This document shows, one piece after another, positions 1-11,600 of a stretch of DNA of 64,000 nt. Numbering within the stretch: position 1 is the first letter of the stretch; each line of letters opens with the position of its first letter. The DNA is taken from contig CM077163.1 in the NCBI GenBank assembly GCA_039583875.1, positions 228,648,646 to 228,712,645 on the forward strand, read 5' to 3'. Below the pieces are notes generated by a model. That model searched no databases, was not told where the DNA came from, and saw only the letters and a list, made by a program, of their open reading frames with translations. This DNA comes from Platanthera guangdongensis (taxonomy: Eukaryota; Streptophyta; Magnoliopsida; Asparagales; Orchidaceae). A program made the position numbers and the translations under genes.

Positions 1-1431
1 GACGTGCAATGGGGCCATAACATCGATAACCCTTGTGCTCAGTATTGTATCCAAGAAAGCCACAAGGAACAGACTGAGCAGAGAGCTTGGTACAGTCACA
101 TGGAGGGAGTGGAACATAATACGGACAACAAAAAACACGAATATGAGTGTAACGTGAGAGTCAAGAGTACAAACACTCACCAGGACTATAGCTCTGAAGG
201 AAAGTGGAAGGTTACAGGTTAATAAGATACATAACAGTAGAAACAAGCTCAACCCAAAAATGAGGAGGAACGTGAGAGGAGATAAGAAGGGTGCGGGCTG
301 TCTCAATAATGTAGCGATGCTTCCTTTCAGCGGTGTCATTCTGAGCATGAGCACCGGGACAGGAAAGCTGAGGGTGAATGTCGTGAGTAGCTAGCAGATC
401 TCGAAAAGTATGAGAGAGGTACTCCCCACCTGATTCGGAACGGAAAGTACGTATGAAAGAAGAAAATTGGGTGCGCACCATAGCAGAGAAGGTAACATAA
501 ATTTGAAAAAAGTCAGAACGAGAACGCATAAAGTAGACACAACAATAACGAGAATAGTTATCAACAAAGAACATATAGTACTTGGATATAAAAGGTGTGG
601 GACCTCATACATTAGAATGTATTAAATCAAAAGAATGTTGGGACCTAGACTCGCTAGACAGATATGAGAGTTGTAGTTGTTTACCAAGCTTACAACCCGT
701 ACAAGAGTGAAACCGATCAACAAAAACACGACCAAGGAAGCCATAACTGATGAGAGACGACGTGAACCACTGAGATGACCAAGAGGATGATGTCACTGAG
801 AGAAACCCATCAAAGGAAGACAAAGGGTGGAAGCTGCCGAAGACGATGAAGTGAAGGGAAGATGGAGACAATTAAGAACGTAAACCTCGCTACGACAACG
901 ACCAGCTCCAAGAAATGTCTCAGTCAGACGATCTTGCACACTGCATGTAAACTCATCAAAAATAATAAGACAGTCGTGGGAGGTGAGTTGGCTAGCGGAT
1001 ATAAGGTTCATGGATAACATGGGTATGTAGGAAACATCGGGAAGATGAAAATGACTGGTATGAAAGACGTCACGACTAGTGATGGGGTGAATGGTGTCAT
1101 TTACTACCATGTAACTAAGGGCAGAGGAGATGGGCTGACAGGACAAGAGGTGGGTGACATCATATGTCATGTGAAAGGAGGCTCCAGAGTCAAGCAACCA
1201 TTTGGAGGGGGGATACCTGTAGGGGAGGAGATAGCCGACTGAGAGACAGAGGAGACAAAAGTATCCTGTGGAAGTACGGAGGCAGGGGAGCGAGGTAGTG
1301 AAATCTGCTAGGCAATCAGCTGAGCAAGCTGAGATACAAAGAGAGGTTGTGTCGGAGTTGAAAAATGAGCGGGAGGTGCACCAAGAGCACGCTACTGACC
1401 AGACTGTTGAGCCCACTAAAGCTTGCGACAC
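1..1431 (-). pseudogene. copia pol remnant: protease, GAG-pre-integrase, integrase
   Basis: Reading frames at 1431-793, 871-605 and 574-212 together follow a copia polyprotein. The protease core is WLLDSGASFHMT (catalytic DSG). The GAG-pre-integrase/zinc-binding part is FHSCTGCKLGKQ, followed by FDLIHSNV. The integrase core is FFVDNYSRYCC with FRSESGGEYLS and AQNDTAERKHRY, which keeps the D...D...E-type pattern. The frame changes near 800-870 and a stop follows FDLIHSNV at about 605, so no continuous polyprotein can be made. Beyond 212 the reading continues toward the [12 protein letters not shown] region at the window edge. Confidence 0.88.
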
Positions 1432-2305
1432 TCAGATTTGACAAGACCAAGACACTGACAGTAGTGGCAGCAGACAAACAGGCAACATGATGCATCTGAC
1501 TGAGCTGCAGAAAGTGTCAGAGGAGGACGAGCACCGAATGCCATCTAGATGATCAACCGAGGAGATCGGGACTGCGGAATCAGCCTGAGAAGATCGAGGC
1601 TGTCGAATCAGACGAAGAAGAAGGTCGTGGAGGTCGAAGACCTGGATCGTCTGAATTGAATCTAAAATAGCAGCTGGAGCATCTGAAGGCCGACAGAAGA
1701 GCTAAAGAGACGCTGGATCAGAGAGGAAGAGCTGAAGATCGATGGCGGAAGACGCGGGATCATTCGAGGAAGATGTGAGATCACTGTTGTGTGCAGAAAC
1801 AATGTTGTGTGTGGAATCAGCAATCGGCGAAAGCAGTAGATTGGTTGGAAACAGTAGATGCGGGATCGGCTGGATCAGTAGATCGGCGGAAGCAGTAGAT
1901 CGCCGCGAGCAGGAAGTCGGGATTGCTGCAGAAGTCGGGATCGCTGCGAAAGACGAGCGGAAAGCAAGTCGCTGCGGAAGCCTGGATCGAGCTGAAGAAG
2001 AGGAGCCCTATGTGCGGAAAACGACGGTTGCAGAGGGGGAGGACGGCGGTCGTAGAGTGGAGATCGGTGGTATCCGGCCCAAACGAGAGGAAACGGGCAT
2101 ACTCCGTGAGGAGACGGCACGAGCGCAGAGCAGGGACGGGCAAGAGGTTTCTTCACTGAAGTATCGGGACAGCCGGGAGGCCATGAGAGGCGGAGGAAAT
2201 AGGAGCCGAGCAAAATCGGCGGAAGACGTACGGAGCTGGGCAAAATCGGCGGTTGCGCTTCGAAAGGGAACGAGCGGCGGAAACCCTAAATGGGCTCCGA
2301 TACCA

Positions 2306-2441
2306 TGATAGGAAAAGGTTTAATGTTTATTCTCATGAAAAAAGTAATATATATATATATATACATGTACAAGGAAGGGTGTCCACAACACCCAAAGTGA
2401 GTCTAAGCTAACTCTACCACGAATGTACTGTATATCTAACA
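2306..2441 (-). repeat. 5' LTR (136 bp) of the copia element, with adjacent PBS
   Basis: On the minus strand the LTR begins TGTTAGATATACAG and ends CCTATCA, immediately followed by the tRNA-Met-type primer binding site TGGTATCGGAGC at 2291-2305. It contains a (TA)n run at about 2346-2363. Such a short LTR is typical of several plant copia lineages. The TG...CA ends plus the abutting PBS set both borders. Confidence 0.85.
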
Positions 2442-2561
2442 GGCATGACATTATATGGAGTATACTGATGATGATATGATAGTAATGAAAAGACCAGAAG
2501 TTAAAAAAGATGAAGGAGAATTATATTATACCCACGAAACACAATTTCAACTTGCTCTTAC
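2442..2561 (-). other. Start of FPP intron 4 (5' splice site side)
   Basis: This is the AT-rich remainder of the intron after FPP exon 4. It starts with the donor CAG|GTAAGAG (GT at 2561-2560) and is cut at 2441 by the 5' LTR of the copia element. No coding sequence is seen. The acceptor and final FPP exon(s) must lie left of the window or be lost. Confidence 0.7.
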
Positions 2562-2622
2562 CTGTTTAGCATTTACATCATCAGCATTTGACGGCAATGC
2601 ACAAGCTGCAAACTTCATGTTC
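2562..2622 (-). CDS. FPP: FPP coding exon 4 (61 nt)
   Basis: The acceptor is TATGTGAAG|GAACATG and the donor is AAACAG|GTAAGAG. The first base completes the Arg codon of exon 3, followed by [20 protein letters not shown], which matches the conserved C-terminal block of FPPs. It ends in phase 0. The following intron is entered by the copia element at 2441. Confidence 0.85.
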
Positions 2623-5600
2623 CTTCACATAAATATACAAGAGAACTCAAGTAAGGAAATAATCTAGCAAAATTCTAAACCATTTACAAAAAAGAATTGC
2701 TTCGCATAAGAAAGCACAGGGCATAAAAAGAAACATCATAATATAACTAAACAAACTTTAGAAAATAAACTAATAATGTGAATTACAAAATCTAATGTCA
2801 ACCTTTCTATCTGCTCTTGAAGCTCTTTGTATTTGGCGATATATTCTTGGTGACTATCCCTTTCTTCTTGTAGCTCGTTATACAAGGTCTCAGCTTTCGC
2901 ATGCAGAAGTCTTATTTCAGCCTCTAGTTCCTCCTTTTGCAATTCCAAAATTTTATATGATTCAACCATGCATTTCAACTGAGTTTCAGCCAAGCTGTTC
3001 GACTTCTGACAAGAAGCCAACTCTGATTTAAGCTCTAGCAACTTTTGCTCAGTTTGTATTAAAGTGAAATTTGTCTGACCCAACATTTCTTGGCATTTAA
3101 TTAAATCCATCTCCATTTTTTCTTTCTCAATTTTCAGGTTATCAAAATCCTCCAGAGATAATATCGGCAAATTAGTTTTAACTTGAAAGCCGCAACCAAT
3201 TGACTCTTTGAAGTTTGGACTAGGAGAGTTAGCAACTAACGGTGCTCCCGAAGGACTTTCTTCAAGCTGAGATACTCCATTCTCTAACAAAGCCTCTTTG
3301 TCTATGAAATCAGAACAATTCTCCCCGACATTGTCTTTATATCGGAAGGCACTAGTTTCACTCAATTTACGGGAAAGAGCCAAAATAAAATCATGCAAAC
3401 TTACTTCATTGCACATGTCTACAGAGACAGAAGAGAACCCCTCGATTTTCTTCTCAATCCTTAACAAATCATTGGAGCAATCGACAGTTTCAGTATCATC
3501 TTTACCTAGAGATAAAACAAATTCATTAATATGTGAAATAGCATCCTTGAGTTCCTGATCAAGAAGACAAATAACTTTAGTGCATAAGTTGCCATCTTTC
3601 TTTGAAGATATTCGGTCATCAGTATTTTCATGAGTGTAATTATGACAATGTTCCTGCTCAGTCAAGTAATCCATGGATTCAATTTTATCTTTGAGCAACT
3701 CTTTCTCTGAATCCTGAATAATATGCCTAATATCCTCTATAATTTGTTTTGCAGTAACACCATGTGATTTAGACTCAACTATGGAAGTTATCTTTGACTT
3801 AAGTACCAAAAGTGGAAGATCTTTGTCAATCGAAACATGTTCCACGGTCTCAGAATGACACAAAGAATTGGCCTCCACTTTATCTGTCTCCAGATTGTTA
3901 GACATATTGAAATCACCATTTCTCTTTGTTGATAAGCAGGCTAATCTCTCCATCTCAAGAAAATCATCCATTAGCTCCATCTCAGCTGTCTTAATCTTGT
4001 CAAAGTCTCTCGCTTTCTTAGAGTGTGAATTCTCTGAAACTAGTGCAGTGGAACAAGACTCTGAAAAACTACCTGATTCATCAAAGCCATCATCAGATAA
4101 GGAGGTCCAACTAGGTGGGTTACATTCATTTCCAAAAGTGAACTCATTTGTTGTTAAAGAACTCCTTTGTTGGTTTAGAACTGTCATGTGTGATTTCATG
4201 CTGCAGAGTATTTTTCCTTGTTTAGAACACATGTTTCTTGAAGCATGTAGCTCGCTGTTGCGCGTCACTAATATTTCATTAAGCAACTTCATTTCTTCCT
4301 CCATAGCCAACAATCTAGTAGTAAGGAACTCGTTTTCTTTGCGAACCTGCTGAATGTTTTCGAGAGTAATATCAGAACTCACAATATGATGTGGACTAGA
4401 ATTACTTAAAGAGGACCTCCGCAGTCTGCTTTCCCCAGATTCTCTGCCTAAACTTTTGACTTCTAGTTTCATTTGAGCCAATGCAGCAGGGCCTGGTAGC
4501 TTCTTTCGAACCAGACCGCGTAACCGCTGGCATTCAGATTCGAGTTTTGTAATCTTTTTTACATCCTCTAGGTGGTGCTTGTTTGCAACTTCTGCAGACC
4601 TCATACACATGTTCTTCTCTTCGTTGCGAATCTCGAGTTCTTTGAAGATGACATGAAGTTCATACTTCAAGGAACTTATTTCTTTTTCGCATGACTGTAT
4701 ATCCTTCTTCAGTACCTCAATCTCAGCATCAGCCTCAAATTTCTCATCACTAACCCTTTTCAGCCGACTCGACTTTTCTTGAAGTGAACTTGAAAGTCCC
4801 GAATTTTCGGCAGAGGCATTTTGCAGTTCTTCCTCAAAAACAATGATTCTTGCTTCAAGATCAGCCTTGACCTTTTCCCATTGTTTTGTCCTTGTAAAGA
4901 TCGCATCATACAACTTCTGTTCACTCTCTTCCTTCACATTCCTTATTTGTTTCATGCATTCCTTTAGAGCATTATCAAGATGCAGTGCTCTCTCTTCAGC
5001 AGTAAGTTTTAGTAATGTGATAGATTCAAGCTGTTGTTTCAGAGATGAAGCTTCTGCCTCTGCCTTTTCCCACCCTAAAACAAGAAGAATGAGGGAATTC
5101 CAGAAAATAGGTTAGTATTTGTCAACACTTCATGTAGGCCTCTCAGTTTATGTCATACTTGCTAGATATATTTCCCAAAATGGGGGAAGTTTAAGATACC
5201 TGAGACAGCTTCCTCTGCAACTTTAGTATGCTGCTTTACTAGATTGCCCTTCGCAGTTATCTCTGATTCAGCATAAAACAGTTTTTCAGTCAAAGTCTTC
5301 ACTTGATCTTCCAATCCAGTAAAATGTGTGTATGATTCAATCTTAATTTGCATATATTTTTCATTCTCTGTATCATCCTAGAAACAAAACATATTGATCC
5401 AGCAAGATGAGTTTAAAACAAGAAGAAATTAAATAACTGATTCAATTCATAAATTAAATGAGTATGATGCAACAACACAGTTTTGAAAAAAAAATCAAGA
5501 AGGGTAACGTCCTTTTTCTCAAAACAGTTAACATTTCGTAGAAAATAAATGGCGTACAAAACAGACCATCCACAAAATAATTAAGGTTCCAGATATGCTT

Positions 5601-8600
5601 GATAATTAAACCAAAGATTCTCAAAGAGACTATTGAAGTTATTTGATGCATGAGAATGAAAGTCATGTGAAAATTTTCTAGGAAGCCGAGAAAGGTCGCA
5701 GGAACACACAACCAAAACCAAGTCAAGTAGAAATCAGCAACAATAGAAGCACAATAATCTCAATTTGGAATTATCATCAACTTTTTTACAAGCCGAGGTA
5801 TACATTGCGAGAAATGATTTACAATGTACCTGATGGAAACAAAAAACTACAAGTAAAGAAGAAATCGCGCGGTATGATAACTGAAACCGCACAAACCGTA
5901 AACCGTCAGGACTGTCCGCCGAAACTGCTAAGTCGCCAAACCGCAACCAAGCCGCGCGGACTGCCTGTTGTTGAATGTTGATGAACTGAAAACAGTACCT
6001 GCAGATAGATCGAGCGAACTGCTCGAACTATCCGCAACCCCGAGGAAGAGACTTCAGTCCGCCTAGACCGCGACCTACTGTATACTACTGATTGTAAACC
6101 GCGAACTGTTTCACACTGAGTCTTCCAACTAGTTGCTTAGTAGCGCGGTGCTAGTCGCACGGCCTGCACAATACAAGTCAACTTCACTTAGTTGCACCGG
6201 TTAGAAAAACCTAACCGTAAGTTCAAAACGCGAGTTGAGTTCTCACTGTTCTCGTTATATATGACGAGTCTGGGACCCCTATTTATAGGCGACAGGGGGA
6301 GTGTGGTCACCGGACATAGCGATAGGATAACCGTATGTCATCTTGCAGCTAGCACAACCTACCCGCACAAAGGTGCTGATACCAGAGTCAGACCGCGCGT
6401 GACACCAACTAACCGCACACGCGGTAAGATCCACCAGTCTGCATAACCGAGTGGACAGCCACCGCAGTCCGCGTGGAATTATCAATTCAGTCACGCGTCC
6501 TGAGCCAACACAACGCTTATGACGAACTACCGGTCTCCCCAACCAGACCGCGCAATACAACGGTCTCTGCAACTAAGCAACCGAACCTGACTTGTCACAG
6601 TATCGTGACCCAGTCCACAATACCAGTGAACTATGGCTTCAGACCGTGCAAGCAGAACATAGTGAACAATGCGGTTAGCCTCCGCTATCCGAGCTAATCG
6701 CTTGCCTCTACGCAAGCCAGAGAACCTACCAGCTTCAAGCGGTCTCCGCGGTCTCACCAACCAGACCGCAACAGCTGCGGTTAGCCCACTGTTAACCGCC
6801 CGGTTACCTCCCAGGGAGCGTACCGATCCAAATTGCAACAAAGAAGAAACAGAAGCCAGAAACCGGCTATCCGTCATCACCTAGCCGCCTAACCAGTTAC
6901 AGTCTGTGCGGTCTTCCCAATCAGACCGCTCACTCTCACTTAAACAATTTCAACAAGCCAAATAACTCCAATGGCGACACCTAAATGGGGGTTTATCGTA
7001 AAATTTTCTATACTCAAAAGTATGATCCCTTAAATAGATAATATAACATAACCAATATTTAATTTTTTGTTCCTATTACAAGGGGAAAAAGTACTATGAC
7101 ATATCTATGACGTACGGGGAAGTAGAGGGTTGTCCTCCAGTGTGACGTGTATACAAGCGCCGTGAAAGGCACGCTGGTAACATGTCGACGAAAAACAATT
7201 AAGAGGCATATATCTTTTGGAATAGATTGTATCTTTCCATATTTGGTATTTTGACCAGGGATGTCACATAAACCTCACGGGGCTATGTATTTTGGTATCT
7301 TTAAAATATTATGAATTTGTGGAAACCCTAGGGGTTATTTTCTTCTTCCCTCTTCCTCTCTTTCCCTTCCGCTCATATCTAGGGTTTTTCAATTCAGAGT
7401 GGTAACAATTTGTTCCGTACTGCATCGCTTCCCACCGCGGTTTCCGTCGCCCGAAGCATTCGTTCCAGCAGCTAGCGCGTCATCCCGTAGCACTCGTTTT
7501 CGCAGCATGTGCATCATCTTTGCATCGTCCCGTAACTCCCGCCGCATTCGTCTTGCATCCAGTGTCGTCGTCGTTTTCCAAGTCCATCCCAGAGACCATT
7601 CCCATACCCGAGGGGCTGTTTCCCGCTTGCGCCGTCGGTGTTCATCCTGCGCAATCTCTGCGACTGTTTTTGTGTGCAACCCAGCGACCATTTTCGATGC
7701 GCGCCCTTCCAGCGCTCTCAGCTCCGACCCGTCCAGATCGTTGTTTTCGCCTCTTGCATGCCAGACAATGCAACCACCGCTCGTCCAGTTGCGCACCTCT
7801 CTCCCTCTTACGTGCATTACCCCACTGCTCCGCACTATGGAGAACTTTGACACACTCGTGCCTCAACCTCCTCTGGATCCATCCATCTCTCGCCGTCTTG
7901 ATGCAACGAGGAATCCATTGCCTCACTTCAGGCCCTCATGTTTTCGATGGATGCTAAGTTTAACGCCCATCTAGCTGGCCGCCCGAGCGTCTCATCGACC
8001 ACCAATGCGGAGTCCATGTCGCTTCTCACGGCTCACCCATACCTTCCCCGGGATCTTCTTCCACTGTCGATGGGCTATCCGCCTGCATCCTGCTAGTTCG
8101 AGGTTCCTTCAACGACACCGACCTGATGGCGTGGATCGGCCGCAGAACAGTTGTTTGACGTTCATCAGATCCGGGAGCCACATAAGTTCAATACGTCCCT
8201 CATCGGTATGGAAGGCTCCGCTCTCCATTGGGTTTATTGGCTATGTCATTCCAAGCTCACTATGTCGTGGTCGGACCTGTAGCAGGACCGTATTCGTTGT
8301 TACGATGTCAGTTACTTGGGTTTCATCATGGAGTGTCTTTGTGGCATCCACCAAACAGGGTCCCTGGACAACTTCATTGCATTCATCACACATGTGTCAG
8401 GTCTTCCTCATGAACATTACCTCAGTTTTTTTATGCATGGCTAACTACTGCATATTTGCTCCCCCTTGCACACACACGCACCATACACTTTCTATTGTTG
8501 AGGCCATATACCTCGCTCGGTTCGTGGAAGTTGAGTTCCAAGTTCAGCTGTTGCATACTGGTTAGCCTCCACTGATGCCTCCGCCTAGTTCGACCACACG

Positions 8601-11600
8601 ACTTGCAGCAGTGCCCCGCCCCCCACAGATGGAGTCCCACGGCCTCCACACCCGCCCAGGGCCACCACCACGCCCCCGACTGTCCAATCAGGAGTATCAT
8701 GATCTTCCCACGCGAGGCTTGTGTTTCCACTATAAGAAGGCGTACTCTCCAACCCATGATTGCCTACTGAACGATCTTCGGGTTCTCATTGGTGAGGAGA
8801 AATTCGATGTTACCCTCACCAACTTCGAGGCACTGGAGGTTGATACTGATATTGTTGGTCCACCTCCTGCGGACATGCACCGCCTTGACCTTCCCCTCTT
8901 TACCGTCAACTAGATTTCTGGCCCACAAACGAGAAAGCTCCTCGAGACATCGCACATGATCCCAGTGGTCATCATGATTGATAGTGAGGCAAATCACAAC
9001 TTCATTTTTCAGTACCTTGTGGATCGTTTGGCGTTGTTGTTGACCCCAGTTCCCCGCTTCGCTATCTGTTTGGGGGATGGTCATCGACGGGCGACTGGAG
9101 GCCTCTACTAAGGACTGGCCCTCACAGTGGGTTTGCACCCTCTTCGGGTCGACTTCTACACATTTGCACTGGGTGTGGTAGATATTATCCTGGGAGTGAC
9201 ATGACTTCGCACCCTGGGCAACATTAACGTCAATCGGGACAACATGACAACGCGGTTCTTCCAGGAAGGGACACCATTACTGTTGGCGGGAAACTCTAAA
9301 CTTTTGTGTAAGTCTGTCTAACTTCGGTCTTTGCAGAAGAAGACCGACATCGATTGGGTTGCATACTTATGGCACAAGGTCGAGCAGGAGACCCCGCATC
9401 CCCCCCCCCCGGACCCTGAGCTATTCTAGGCATGTTTCTGGGCGTAGACAGCAAGGCTCATCTCCCACCGCCTCGACCGACAGACCACCACATCTCCTTG
9501 TATGTGGGTATGACATCCGTGTCTATTCGTCCATACCATTACGGCCGCGCGACAAAGAGAGAGATTGAGACGCTCGTGAGTAACATGTATAATCCTCCTA
9601 GTGCTAGTCCTTTTTTGAGCCCGGTTCTCCTAGTCCACAAGAAAAACGGCAGCTGGCGTTTCTGCGCGGACAACCAGGAGCTCAACAAAGTCACTATCCC
9701 GAACAAGTATCTCATTCCGATCCTACAGGATCTACTAGATGATCTACATGGAGCCTCTTGCTTTTCTAAGTTGGATCTCCGCTCCGTCTATCACCAGATT
9801 CAGGTATTGAGGAACATTCCAAAGACGGCGTTTCGCACGCACAACAGTCATTAGAAGTTCATCGTCATACCTTTTGGCTTGATGAATGCGCCCACCACCT
9901 TTCAGACGATCAAGAGTGATTTATTTTGGTCGGACTTGTGCAGGTACATCATGGTTTTTTTAATGGTATCCTTGTTTATAGCTCATCATGGCAGGATCAC
10001 CTCCTTCATGTGCAGACAACACTCGTCACCCTACAGGAGCATCATTTCTTGGTGAACCCCAAGAAGTGCACTTTCGGTCAGACTGAAATTAACTATTTGG
10101 GGCAAACAATCTCTGTGCGGGGAGTCGTCGTGGACTAGGACAAAGTCTGGGCCATCCTACAGTGGCCCACACCCCAATCTCTCTGCGACGTCGGAGGCTT
10201 TTTGGGTCTCATTGAGTACTACCAGTGGTTCATCCGGTATTATGGCAAGATTGTCAAACCCCTCTCCAGCATGTCGAAGAAATCTAAGACTGGCGCATTT
10301 CAGTGGACTTTAGAGGAGGCCACAGCCTTTCGGGCCCTCCAACGAGCCCTCCACACCACTCCAGTTTTGACCCTTCTAGATTTCTCTCAGCCGTTCGTGA
10401 TAGAGTGTGATGCCTAGAGCATAGGCGTCGGCGCGATGTTGATGCAAGCGGGATAGCTCATTGTATATGTGCAATCACTGTCTGTCCTCTCTCCGTTTAT
10501 GAGTCAGAGCTCATGCCATTGGTCCTTGTTATGCTGCACTGGCGCACCCACCTGCTTGGCAGACGATTCACGGTCCAAATGGATTATCATAGCCTATGGT
10601 ACCTCTGAATCAGAAGATTGACACACCGGCAGAACAAGTATGAGTTACCAAACAATTGGGTTGCCATGTCTTGATCGAGTTCCGCACCGACTCCTCCAAC
10701 TGCGTAGCCGACTCTCTATTGCAGCAGCCACAGATTGCTTATTTAGCGGTATTTCAAGACTCGTATGGGAGGACATTGTCATTGTCCAGAGCGAGGTTGA
10801 CGCCTACCTACTCCTCCAATCGATTTTTGCGGCCATGAGATAGGATGCAACAACTAGGCTGTCATACAACCTCGCAGGGGATTGCCTTCACCACTGAGGC
10901 TGTCTGGTGCTCTCAGCATCCTCGCAACTCATCCACGCATACTCGCAAAATTTCACTCAACCCTGAAGGGGGCCACTCCAGAATCTTCTGTGTACCGCCA
11001 CCTCGCGACATCTTTGTATTAGCTCGACATGTTCCAACGTGTCATGACATTCATAGCAGCTTGCTTTCCATGTCAGCATGCAAAGTACAAGGCTACTTTT
11101 CTTGTGGGTTTGCTTCAGCCTCTCCTTATCGCGGTCTAGATCTAGGAAGATATCTCTATGGACTTTATCTCGAAGTTCCCTTGCTCCAAGATGTGGAATT
11201 GCATCTTAGTGGTCGTGGATCGTCTATCCAAATACGCTCACTTCCTTCCCCGGTGATACTCGTTTACTGCACAAGTGGTTGCCGCCGTTTTCATTGATAG
11301 ATTGGTCTATTTGCATAGGTTTCCTCGCTCCATTGTGAGTGATGGCAACCCTTTATTCTTTAGCTCCTTTTGGCAGTCGATGTTCAAGATGCAAGTCACC
11401 TAGCTCCGCATGAGCACAACTTACCATCCCCAGAAAGATGGACAGTCCGAGGTGATGAATCATGGTTTGGAGACCTATCTACGATGTTGTGTGTGCGATC
11501 ATCCCTGGGCATGGGCGGATTAGATTTCTTGGGCAGAGTACACGTACAATACCTCTTTTCACACTAATTTTGGCACCACTCCATTTGAGGCAGTCTATGG

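Larger units (their letters stand above)
1..2441 (-). mobile_element. Ty1/copia LTR retrotransposon, truncated by the window edge
   Basis: A copia element read on the minus strand. Its 5' LTR (2306-2441) is followed by a primer binding site at 2291-2305 (TGGTATCGGAGC, one base from the usual initiator tRNA-Met site), a decayed leader/gag stretch at about 1440-2290, and then protease, GAG-pre-integrase and integrase homology down to position 1. Reverse transcriptase, RNase H and the 3' LTR would lie beyond the left edge. It is inserted in the intron after FPP exon 4, in the same orientation as that gene. Several stops and frame changes make it inactive. The 5-bp target site (ggcat at 2442-2446) can only be confirmed with sequence left of the window. 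Confidence 0.9.

Noticed and set aside
1742..2308. 188-codon plus ORF
   Set aside because: It lies on the antisense strand of the copia leader/gag region and directly abuts the LTR; no recognised domain.
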